NCBI GenBank assembly: GCA_025454185.1
Contig: JALOOY010000108.1
Span: 1-6,137 of the forward strand
Direction of reading: 5' to 3'
DNA: 6,137 nucleotides
Source: Thermodesulfobacteriota bacterium
GTDB taxonomy: Bacteria > Desulfobacterota > RBG-13-43-22
Shown: one piece after another, positions 1 through 5,690 of the stretch
Position numbering within the stretch: the stretch's first letter is position 1
How the letters are laid out: each line of letters begins with the position of its first letter
The notes under the pieces: model-generated
Databases searched by the model: none
The model's input: the letters and a program-made list of their open reading frames with translations, nothing else
What the model was told of the DNA's origin: nothing
Position numbers and translations under genes: made by a program

Positions 1-10
1 GAAATTTTTA

Positions 11-24
11 ATCCCCTAGGGGAT
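11..24. repeat. Perfect 14-bp palindrome
   Basis: The sequence ATCCCCTAGGGGAT is its own reverse complement. It lies about 70 bases beyond the fadJ stop codon and just past the larger hairpin at 35-66. With no loop it is a poor RNA hairpin on its own. It could be part of a composite terminator or an intergenic repeat. On the minus strand it is followed by an A/T-rich stretch (TTAAAAATTTC) at the window edge. Confidence 0.5.
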
Positions 25-34
25 AGGGGAAGGC

Positions 35-66
35 ATTCCCTCGAAGCGGCCAGACTTCGAGGGAAT
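35..66 (-). terminator. Strong hairpin downstream of fadJ, putative terminator
   Basis: A perfect 12-bp inverted repeat (ATTCCCTCGAAG at 35-46 and CTTCGAGGGAAT at 55-66) encloses an 8-base loop. It begins about 27 bases after the fadJ stop codon in the direction of transcription. No run of U follows the stem on the minus strand, so it is not a textbook intrinsic terminator. It may still end transcription or protect the 3' end of the message. It could equally be a dispersed palindromic repeat: the loop side shares CGAAGCGGCCAGA with 2465-2477. Confidence 0.5.
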
Positions 67-92
67 TTATTGGGTCCTATCTTGTCAAAGAT

Positions 93-2222
93 TCATTTGG
101 GATAAAAAGTCTTCCCGGATTCCGCCATTTCCTGGATCAATGCGGCCGGCCGATAGCGAGGGCCGTAGCGCTTTTCCAAATCCAGCAGCTTTTCATAAAC
201 CGCCATCAACCCCCAGGCATCCGCGCAGCGCAGGATCCCGCCTCGATAGGCCGGAAAGCCGGCGCCGTTGATCAGGGCCAGGTCCATGTCCGCCGGGCGG
301 TCGCAGATCCCCTCCTCGATCATCAGGGCCGCTTCGTTGATGCCGAGGGCCAGCAGGGTATCCATGATCTCCATCGCTTCCATGGAACGGGGGACGATCC
401 CCTTTTCCTGTTGGAATTGCCGGATCACCTCGGCCACCTGGGGATTGGGGACGGGCTTTTCGCCGGAATAATCATAGTAGCCGGCATTGGTTTTACGGCC
501 GTAGCCGCCGGTCTGATAAATACGCTTGATCAGGGGGTGTAAAGTATAACGCTCCCCCAGCTTCCGGGCCAAGGTCTGATTCACGTGGTAACCGATATCG
601 ATGCCGGTCAGGTCTTCCAGGGAGGCCGGCCCCAGGGGCATACCAAAATCCTTAACAGCCTTTTCGATGGCTACCAGGTCCACGCCGTCGGCCAGCAGGT
701 AGGGTAAGCCGGCAAACAGGGCGATGAGTTGCCGGGTTACGTAAAAGCCCGGACCGTCATTGACCACGAGCATGAATTTTTTGATGTTTCGGGCGAAGGC
801 CACGGCGGTGGCCAGGGTCTGGTCCGAAGTCTTCCGCCCGCAGATGATCTCTAGCAGCGGCATCCGTTCCGCCGGGTTGAAGAAGTGCAGGCCGATCATC
901 CGGCCCGGGTCCTTCAGGACCGAGGCCATTTCGGTGATGGGCAGGGCCGAGGTGTTGGTGCCGAAGATCGTCTCCGGCCGGCAGATCTCTTCCAGCTTTT
1001 TCCAGATATCCTGTTTGACCCGCAGGTCTTCCAGCACGGCCTCGATGACCAGGTCAGCCTCCTGCAGGTCTTCCAGGGAGGTGGTCGTAGCCAGGTGCTT
1101 CTGCAGCAGTTCCTCCAGGGCCGCCTCGGTCATTTTCTTCTGCTTGATCGGATAGGCAAAAGTCTTGCGTACGGCGGCCAGCCCCTTCTGCAGGGCCGGT
1201 TCGTCGATATCCCAGAGAACGGTCTCGAAGCCGTTCTGGAGCAGCAGGTGAACGATTCCCGATCCCATGACACCGCCGCCCAGCATAGCCATCTTTTTGA
1301 TTTTCGCCGGTTCAAGGCCCTTGATCCGCGGATGCCGGCCGGAGGCCCGGGTGTTCAGGAAGACGCCGATCAGGTTTTTGGCGATAGGGGAGATGGCGCA
1401 TTCGCTGAAGAGTTCCACGTCCCGGCGGATATCGGCTTCGATATCTCCCGTAAGGCCTTTCTCCAAAGCCTCCAAGGCCTTGAAGGGGGCCAGGAGTCCC
1501 CGGAACTTTTTAGCGTTGCGGGTTTGGAATTCTTCGATAAGGGCCTTTTTCTCCTCGGCTTTGGCCAGCTTATCCTTTTGGTTGCGGGTCATCCGCTGCT
1601 CCCTCCGGAGTTCCCCGGAAATAAATCGCCGCGCAGCCTGGCGGGCGGCGGGGAGCAGTTCGTCCGGCTCGACCACTGCATCCACCAGCCCCAAGGCCAG
1701 GGCTTCGCCGGCCTTTATGGGCCGGCCGAAGGTAATCATCTCCAACGCGGGGGCCAGGCCGATCAGTCGCGGCAGACGTTGGATCCCGCCCGCCCCGGGG
1801 ATCACACCGAGCTGGACCTCCGGCAGCCCCAGGACGGCCCCGGGCACGGCTACCCGGTAATGACCGGCCAGGGCGGCCTCCAGCCCGCCGCCCAAACAGT
1901 TGCCGTTGATGGCCATGATCACCGGTTTGGGCGCCGTCTCGATGGCGGAGAAAAGTTTGGCCGCCGTCCAGCCCATTTGAAAACCCTCTTCCCGGGTTTT
2001 CAGGGATTGCAGCTTATGGATATCCGCCCCGGCAATAAAGTTTTTGCCGGTCCCGGTGAGGATTACCGCCCGGACCCCCGGATGGGCCAGGGTTTCCTTC
2101 AAGCCATCCCCCAGGTCCTTTTCCAGTTGGGCCGACATGGGATTGACCGGGGGGTTGTCGATGGTCAGGAGGGCTATTCCGTCATGATGGGATATGTTTA
2201 TGGTTTTATAATCGGTTTGCAT
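93..2222 (-). CDS. fadJ: FadJ/HADHA-type bifunctional enoyl-CoA hydratase / 3-hydroxyacyl-CoA dehydrogenase
   Basis: This 709-residue protein would catalyse two steps of fatty-acyl-CoA beta-oxidation in the cytoplasm: hydration of 2-enoyl-CoA, then NAD-dependent oxidation of the 3-hydroxyacyl-CoA. Residues 1 to about 190 form the crotonase domain. The oxyanion segment NFIAGADI is near 61-68, and the catalytic glutamates are Glu115 (GGGLE) and Glu135 (LGLPE), 20 residues apart as in E. coli FadB/FadJ. A helical linker follows. The NAD-binding Rossmann domain starts near 308 with G315-x-G317-x-x-G320. The dehydrogenase site has Ser425, His446 (GLHFFNP) and Glu458, with family spacing. The usual Asn in PGFxxNR is Thr496, as I recall in HADHA-type proteins. 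The C-terminal HAD repeats cover about 490-709. Length is normal (E. coli FadJ is about 714). The crotonase part reads closer to FadJ than to FadB. The start is bounded by an in-frame TAG six codons upstream (2238-2240). No good Shine-Dalgarno is visible. The thiolase upstream is its natural partner. Confidence 0.95.
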   Translation of the reverse strand: MQTDYKTINISHHDGIALLTIDNPPVNPMSAQLEKDLGDGLKETLAHPGVRAVILTGTGKNFIAGADIHKLQSLKTREEGFQMGWTAAKLFSAIETAPKPVIMAINGNCLGGGLEAALAGHYRVAVPGAVLGLPEVQLGVIPGAGGIQRLPRLIGLAPALEMITFGRPIKAGEALALGLVDAVVEPDELLPAARQAARRFISGELRREQRMTRNQKDKLAKAEEKKALIEEFQTRNAKKFRGLLAPFKALEALEKGLTGDIEADIRRDVELFSECAISPIAKNLIGVFLNTRASGRHPRIKGLEPAKIKKMAMLGGGVMGSGIVHLLLQNGFETVLWDIDEPALQKGLAAVRKTFAYPIKQKKMTEAALEELLQKHLATTTSLEDLQEADLVIEAVLEDLRVKQDIWKKLEEICRPETIFGTNTSALPITEMASVLKDPGRMIGLHFFNPAERMPLLEIICGRKTSDQTLATAVAFARNIKKFMLVVNDGPGFYVTRQLIALFAGLPYLLADGVDLVAIEKAVKDFGMPLGPASLEDLTGIDIGYHVNQTLARKLGERYTLHPLIKRIYQTGGYGRKTNAGYYDYSGEKPVPNPQVAEVIRQFQQEKGIVPRSMEAMEIMDTLLALGINEAALMIEEGICDRPADMDLALINGAGFPAYRGGILRCADAWGLMAVYEKLLDLEKRYGPRYRPAALIQEMAESGKTFYPK

Positions 2223-2275
2223 TTTAGGGTCCAGTTTCTAATGCCATGAATTCTGATAATAATCCTCAGCCCTGG

Positions 2276-2295
2276 ATCCTGGCTTCCGCCAGGAT
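2276..2295. repeat. Short hairpin repeat ATCCTGGC-TTCC-GCCAGGAT
   Basis: A perfect 8-bp stem with a TTCC loop lies about 54 bases upstream of the fadJ start. Its context (CTGGATCC before it, ATGACCG after it) matches the general style of dispersed palindromic repeats that read like 'TGGATTCC...GGAATGACG' in many proteobacterial genomes. It probably belongs to such a family. A regulatory role for fadJ cannot be seen from the sequence. Confidence 0.55.
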
Positions 2296-2318
2296 GACCG
2301 AGCAGGATCAAGTTTAAA

Positions 2319-2444
2319 CGTAGGGCGTGCGTCCCCGCTCGCCGGTCTGGTGAGGTATAGGGCCACCCCGGTTTCAGAGTAAGGTTTGCGTGTTTGGACG
2401 GCGACCGCCAGATACGAGAGAGCGGCGGGGACGCCGCCCCTACG
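2319..2444. repeat. 126-bp element with 20-bp inverted ends, MITE-like
   Basis: The left end CGTAGGGCGTGCGTCCCCGC (2319-2338) and the reverse complement of the right end (2425-2444) match at 17 of 20 positions. They enclose 86 bases without a gene. The ends resemble the 'GTAGGGGCG...GTCCCC' repeats scattered between genes in many anaerobe and deltaproteobacterial genomes. It could be a small non-autonomous mobile element or an extended palindromic repeat. No clear target-site duplication is visible. It lies between the thiolase and fadJ and would be transcribed if the two are co-transcribed. Confidence 0.6.
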
Positions 2445-2480
2445 AAAGACCATATTTTCGTTCGCGAAGCGGCCAGAAAT

Positions 2481-2514
2481 TTTTTCTCTGCGCCCTTGGC
2501 GTCTTTGCGGTAAA
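2481..2514. repeat. Dispersed intergenic repeat fragment (CTCTGCGCCCTTGGCG type)
   Basis: The stretch around TTTCTCTGCGCCCTTGGCG followed by TCTTTGCGGTAAA matches, from memory, a very common intergenic repeat in bacteria (reverse strand: ACCGCAAAGACGCCAAGG...). It sits three bases from the thiolase stop codon. Such repeats often produce spurious small ORFs reading YRKDAKGAEK, and one does so here on the minus strand. No function is apparent. Confidence 0.5.
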
Positions 2515-2517
2515 TAC

Positions 2518-3705
2518 TTACGCCTTCTCGATCAGAATGGCCTGACCATGCCCGCTGCCCCCGCACAGCGACGCGATGCCCGTTGTCAGCCCCCTTTTTT
2601 CCATTTCATGGATCAGGCTGACCACCAGGCGGCAGCCGGTGTTGCCGATGGGATGGCCCAGGGCGATGCCGCCGCCGTTGACGTTGACGATCTCCCGGTT
2701 CAAACCCAGTTCCTTTTCCACTGCTACCGAGGGGGCGGCAAAGGCCTCGTTGATCTCGAAAAGCTCAATGTCCTTCAGATCATATCCGGTCTGCGCCAGG
2801 AGCTTGCGGATGGCCGGGATGGGACCGATGCCCATGATTCGCGGGTCCACGCCCACGGCCACGGAACTCACGATGCGCCAGCGGCGCTTCATATCCAGCT
2901 CGTCGGCCAGTTCCCGGGAAACCACCAGGATCGCCGAGGCCCCGTCATTGAGACCGGAGGCATTGCCGGCGGTCACCGTCCCGTCCTTTTTGAAGGCCGG
3001 GGCCAACTGGGTCAGCGCTTCCAGAGTGGTCTCCGGCCGCGGGTGTTCATCCGTGTCGATAATGATATCTTTTTTCCCCCGCTTACCGGGGATCACCACC
3101 GGGACGATTTCATCCTTGAACCGCCCCTCTTCCAGGGCCTTTTTGGCCCGCTGCTGGCTCACATAGGCGAATTCGTCCTGATCCTGCCGGGAAACATGGA
3201 ACTGCTCGGCCATGTTCTCGGCGGTCATGCCCATGATCAACTGGGAATACTGGTCGAAGAGGCCGTCCCAGACGCCGTCGGACAGCTCCTGGTGTTTGAG
3301 GCGCAGGCCCCAGCGGGCGTTCTTGATGGAAAAAGGGACATTGCTCATGCTTTCCCCGCCCCCGGCGATGACCGCTTCTCCCTCCCCGAGTCGGATGCGC
3401 ATGGAGGCGATGCGGATTGCCTCCATGGAGGAACAGCAGGCCCGGTTGACGTGGACCGCGGAAACGTGCTCCGGAATCCCGGCCCGCAGGGCGGCGCAAC
3501 GGGCTAGGCCGTTTTCGTCGCTGCGGACCATGACCACGCCCCAGTAAATGTCTTCCAGCCGTTCCCGGGGAAAGTTTACTCGCTTGCAGACCTCGTCCAT
3601 GACCGTCGTGGCCAGCTTTTCGTGTAAAACGTCCCGCAGGGCCCCGCCGAAGTCGGTGATCGGGGTTCGAACCGCGGAAACGATGATCGGATCATTTTTG
3701 TCCAT
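2518..3705 (-). CDS. Thiolase (acetyl-CoA C-acyltransferase family)
   Basis: This 395-residue protein matches the usual length of biosynthetic/degradative thiolases. It would cleave 3-oxoacyl-CoA with CoA, or condense two acyl-CoAs. The nucleophile lies in VNRACCSSMEA, and by alignment it is Cys90 (Cys89 in the Zoogloea enzyme). Asn319 is in EINEAFA, His351 in GGGIALGHPIG, and the acid/base Cys381 in SLCGGSGHG. All catalytic residues are therefore present. Two positions around the nucleophile are unusual: Cys91 where Gly or Ala is normal, and Ser93 where Gly is normal. This suggests a non-standard acyl specificity or a distinct subfamily. A ribosome-binding site at 3716-3722 supports the start. 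The gene lies upstream of fadJ and downstream of the flavoprotein gene, with repeat-filled gaps on both sides. Whether it runs toward beta-oxidation or condensation, and for which chain length, cannot be told from sequence. Confidence 0.95.
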   Translation of the reverse strand: MDKNDPIIVSAVRTPITDFGGALRDVLHEKLATTVMDEVCKRVNFPRERLEDIYWGVVMVRSDENGLARCAALRAGIPEHVSAVHVNRACCSSMEAIRIASMRIRLGEGEAVIAGGGESMSNVPFSIKNARWGLRLKHQELSDGVWDGLFDQYSQLIMGMTAENMAEQFHVSRQDQDEFAYVSQQRAKKALEEGRFKDEIVPVVIPGKRGKKDIIIDTDEHPRPETTLEALTQLAPAFKKDGTVTAGNASGLNDGASAILVVSRELADELDMKRRWRIVSSVAVGVDPRIMGIGPIPAIRKLLAQTGYDLKDIELFEINEAFAAPSVAVEKELGLNREIVNVNGGGIALGHPIGNTGCRLVVSLIHEMEKRGLTTGIASLCGGSGHGQAILIEKA

Positions 3706-3715
3706 TATTTGTGAA

Positions 3716-3722
3716 TCTCCTT
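3716..3722 (-). promoter_or_regulatory. Ribosome-binding site of the thiolase
   Basis: On the minus strand AAGGAGA stands about 10 bases before the ATG at 3705. It is a good Shine-Dalgarno match with slightly long spacing, and it fixes the thiolase start. Confidence 0.75.
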
Positions 3723-3778
3723 CTGAATTTGAACTGATGGGGGATTAAGCCGGTTCGAGTGGAGATTTCCGGTTCCAC

Positions 3779-3834
3779 CCACCCCCTAACCCCTGGAGCC
3801 TGTCCCGCCGTAGGGCGGGATCAAGGGAGGGGAA
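3779..3834. repeat. Intergenic palindromic repeat (CCCCTAACCCC...GGGAGGGG) with inner hairpin
   Basis: The inner part is a perfect 7-bp stem, TCCCGCC (3803-3809) and GGCGGGA (3814-3820), with loop GTAG. It is flanked by C-rich sequence on the left (CCCCCTAACCCCTGG) and G-rich sequence on the right (AAGGGAGGGG), which can pair imperfectly. The style matches the widespread 'CCCTAACCCCCTCCC...GGGAGGG' intergenic repeats. It lies in the leader region upstream of the thiolase and could fold in the transcript. A function as terminator or processing site is possible but not shown. Confidence 0.5.
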
Positions 3835-3847
3835 GTAGTGCTTCGGT

Positions 3848-3900
3848 GATTTGGATTTTAGTCATTTGCATTTGTTTCGGATTTCGGGTTTCGAATTTGG
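3848..3900. repeat. Low-complexity dispersed repeat (GATTTGGATTTT...TTTCGAATTTGG)
   Basis: This T-rich stretch repeats short words such as ATTTG, ATTTCG and GTTTCG, including GTCATTTG at 3861-3868. On the minus strand it reads like AAATTCGAAACCCGAAATCC..., a repeat style I associate with deltaproteobacterial and other anaerobe genomes. It begins about 30 bases after the flavoprotein stop codon. It has no coding potential worth keeping and differs strongly in composition from the GC-rich genes on both sides. Confidence 0.5.
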
Positions 3901-3929
3901 CCAAAAATTCCTACATATTTATGGCCGGA

Positions 3930-5420
3930 TCATAATTTTGGCGGAAAAGCCGGCAGATCGGCATAATCGGGATGGCTCTTTCCGTCGTCGATCCCGGCGG
4001 CCCGTTTGGCGGCGGCCTTGTAGCGGGAAAAGTCCGCCATTTGCAGGATGGACATTTTTTGGGCCTCGAGCGATCCTTCGGCGTGGATGGTCAGGACGTC
4101 TTCGTAGGAAGAAGTCAGGTCCCGGGCCAGCTTCATCATGCGGAAGCGGTCTGCGGTAGGGATCCCGTCCCGGCCGGCCAGGTATTTTTCCACCAGGGCC
4201 CGGGTCTCGGGGTTCAACAGGTCTTTGGCGGAAGGAGCCGTAACCATGATCCCGCCGGCGATATCCTGCAGGTATTTGGTGGCCGTATGCCAGTTGTCGG
4301 CAAACTGATATTTGCAGATGTTGGCGATCATCGGGTTGGGGTAGACCAGATCCGAGCCCTGCTCCTGGATGCAGTTTTCCACTGCCGCTTTGCCCAGCAC
4401 CTCGATGGATTCGGTGTACATGACCAGCCAGGTCAGCTTCTCCCGTACGTGGGACGCCTTTTCGATGCCGTTGTATTCGGCCAGCAGGGCGGCCGCGCCG
4501 GTGACCAGCTCCAGCTCCATGGCTTTGTAGGTCTCGGCGCTCAAGCGGTGGAAGTTGGCGAACATATAGGCCACCTGCCCGGCGAACTCCCATTCACCCT
4601 TGAGGAAGATGCGCTCGTTGGGAATGAAGACGTCTTCAAAAATGATCATGGCGTCGTTGATGTAGACGGACCCGGAAATGGGGTGGTCCATCAGGTTGAA
4701 GCCCTCGTGTACTTCCGGCTGGGCGGAGATGAGCGTCACCCCCGGGGCGTTGACGGGAACACCGAAGGAAACGGCATAAGCCTGGTCATCCTCCCGCATG
4801 GCCCGGCAGGGGGCCACCAGGATCTCGTTGCAGGCCGGGGCCTGGCTGATGTGGGCCTTGGCCCCGCGGACGACGATGCCGTCCTTGCCTTCTTCCACGA
4901 TATGGACGTAGAAATCCGGGTGCTGCTTCTGCTGGGAGGGGCGCAGGCTGCGGTCGCCCTTGACGTCCGTCAGGCCCATGGCGAAGGCCAGATCGTTCTG
5001 CTGCAGGTGCCGGCGGTAGGCGGCCACATTGGCGGCGTAGTTGGTCCCAAATTTTTTATCGATCCGTTCGCTGACCACGGTTACTGCGTTCAGACCGTCC
5101 TTGGCCACGAACTTGGCGCCGGAAGGCTTGCCGAAGGTAGCCCGGGCCCAAAGTTTGACCATTTCCCGCAGCCGGAGCAGGTCTTCCCGGGTCCGCTGGG
5201 GCTGGAGGGCAAAACTGACCCGCTCGCCGTCGGCGTCCAGGTCGGTCAGCAGGTCCCGGTACCGGGGATCGTTGTTCATGACGTAATCCATGGCCACCCA
5301 TTCGTTGCAGATCTTCAGAATGGGGTGCTGGGTAACATCGGGTACTCGTTCCCCGTCGCAGTATACTACCCGCCCATCGTTGAGGCTGGCCAGATATTCT
5401 TGCGGTGTCTTGATTGCCAT
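3930..5420 (-). CDS. HpaB / 4-hydroxybutyryl-CoA dehydratase superfamily flavoprotein lacking the Fe-S cysteines
   Basis: This 496-residue protein has the acyl-CoA-dehydrogenase-like fold shared by 4-hydroxyphenylacetate 3-hydroxylase (HpaB) and 4-hydroxybutyryl-CoA dehydratase (AbfD). The N-terminal HpaB_N region is about 5-275 and the C-terminal HpaB region about 285-475. Family landmarks are FGTNYAANV (124-132), TDVKGDRSLRPS (151-162), DGIVVRGAKAH (180-190), the segment FEDVFIPNERIFL (261-273), FHRLS (290-294), AALLAEYNG (310-318) and HAEGS (446-450). Aligned to C. aminobutyricum AbfD from memory, cluster ligands Cys99, Cys103 and Cys299 become Ser100, Phe104 and Tyr298. The His292 ligand is kept as His291 and Lys300 as Lys299. 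Glu257, Tyr296 and Glu455 become Asp256, Ala295 and Leu443. A [4Fe-4S] cluster bound as in AbfD is therefore unlikely. The HpaB Arg/Tyr/His site is also not evident, and no flavin reductase gene is nearby. A tail of about 20 residues (476-496) extends past the AbfD end. The start is fixed by an AGGAGG site and an in-frame TAA two codons upstream. Possible roles are double-bond isomerase or another FAD-dependent CoA-ester reaction; the substrate is unknown. Confidence 0.9.
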   Translation of the reverse strand: MAIKTPQEYLASLNDGRVVYCDGERVPDVTQHPILKICNEWVAMDYVMNNDPRYRDLLTDLDADGERVSFALQPQRTREDLLRLREMVKLWARATFGKPSGAKFVAKDGLNAVTVVSERIDKKFGTNYAANVAAYRRHLQQNDLAFAMGLTDVKGDRSLRPSQQKQHPDFYVHIVEEGKDGIVVRGAKAHISQAPACNEILVAPCRAMREDDQAYAVSFGVPVNAPGVTLISAQPEVHEGFNLMDHPISGSVYINDAMIIFEDVFIPNERIFLKGEWEFAGQVAYMFANFHRLSAETYKAMELELVTGAAALLAEYNGIEKASHVREKLTWLVMYTESIEVLGKAAVENCIQEQGSDLVYPNPMIANICKYQFADNWHTATKYLQDIAGGIMVTAPSAKDLLNPETRALVEKYLAGRDGIPTADRFRMMKLARDLTSSYEDVLTIHAEGSLEAQKMSILQMADFSRYKAAAKRAAGIDDGKSHPDYADLPAFPPKL

Positions 5421-5430
5421 TTTTTAATCT

Positions 5431-5436
5431 CCTCCT
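5431..5436 (-). promoter_or_regulatory. Ribosome-binding site of the flavoprotein gene
   Basis: A perfect AGGAGG on the minus strand lies 10 bases before the ATG at 5420, in an A/T-rich leader. It is the strongest ribosome-binding site in the window and suggests efficient translation. An in-frame TAA at 5424-5426 rules out a longer protein. Confidence 0.85.
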
Positions 5437-5450
5437 ATTTTATTTGTTAT

Positions 5451-5690
5451 TAGTCATTGTTTGTCATTGGCTGCTACCGCAGCGTCATTGGGCGCATAAC
5501 GCCGTCAATGGCCGGCTTCGCCTGCGTCATTGGCTGCTGGCGCAGCGTCATTGCGTCATTAGCCGCTGGTGCAACGTCATTGAGTCATTGGCTGGGTTTT
5601 GCTTTGCGAAATGACGCAAGCGAAGCTTGCCATTGACATGGGCACCGCCCGTCAATGACGCAGGCGAAGCCTGCCATTGACTATTGACTA
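5451..5690. repeat. Array of small hairpins spaced by GTCATTG / CATTGAC cores
   Basis: The gap between the SDR and the flavoprotein gene is almost entirely repeat. The core GTCATTG or a one-base variant starts at 5453, 5463, 5484, 5504, 5526, 5547, 5555, 5576 and 5584, and most steps are 20-22 bases. After about 5600 the cores appear inverted: AAATGAC at 5609, CATTGAC at 5631 and 5675, and GTCAATGAC at 5651. Between cores sit short hairpins of differing sequence: GCTGC-TACC-GCAGC (5470-5483), GGCG-CATAA-CGCC (5491-5503), GCTGC-TGGC-GCAGC (5533-5546), GCAAGC-GAA-GCTTGC (5616-5630) and GGGC-ACC-GCCC (5640-5650). The array reaches the SDR stop codon. It may be a degenerate dispersed repeat family. 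Confidence 0.7.
5651..5681 (-). other. Best hairpin of the array, directly downstream of the SDR gene
   Basis: The outer arms GTCAATG (5651-5657) and CATTGAC (5675-5681) pair perfectly. After a 2-base bulge the inner arms GCAGGC (5660-5665) and GCCTGC (5669-5674) pair around a 3-base loop. It starts 6 bases after the SDR stop in the direction of transcription. It has no U-tract, so it might slow or process the transcript rather than end it. Confidence 0.5.

Noticed and set aside
885..2249. A 454-codon plus-strand open frame opposite fadJ
   Set aside because: It is the antisense shadow of a GC-rich gene. The opposite strand encodes a complete FadJ with all catalytic motifs.
2223..2260. Promoter or Shine-Dalgarno for fadJ
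   Set aside because: No convincing -35/-10 pair or AGGAG-like site is visible. GGACCC before the start is too weak to call.
2198..2566. A 122-codon open frame on the minus strand spanning the gap between thiolase and fadJ
   Set aside because: It is composed of intergenic repeats (its start reads YRKDAKGAEKKF, typical of repeat-derived ORFs) and overlaps the ends of both neighbouring genes. No ribosome-binding site or domain is seen.
2386..3507. A 373-codon plus-strand open frame opposite the thiolase
   Set aside because: It is a shadow of the thiolase gene, starts inside a repeat element and shows no recognisable motif.
3972..5453. A 493-codon plus-strand open frame opposite the flavoprotein
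   Set aside because: This is antisense shadow. Its composition (long G/V/D/H-rich runs) mirrors the codon bias of the real gene on the minus strand.
5414..5614. Small plus-strand open frame (66 codons) across the hairpin array
   Set aside because: The peptide just translates the repeats (HW/RHW words recurring) and starts inside the flavoprotein gene's leader.
5451..5690. CRISPR array
   Set aside because: The recurring unit is only about 7 bases, the intervening segments are self-complementary hairpins of 13-15 bases rather than unique spacers, the orientation flips midway, and no cas gene is present.
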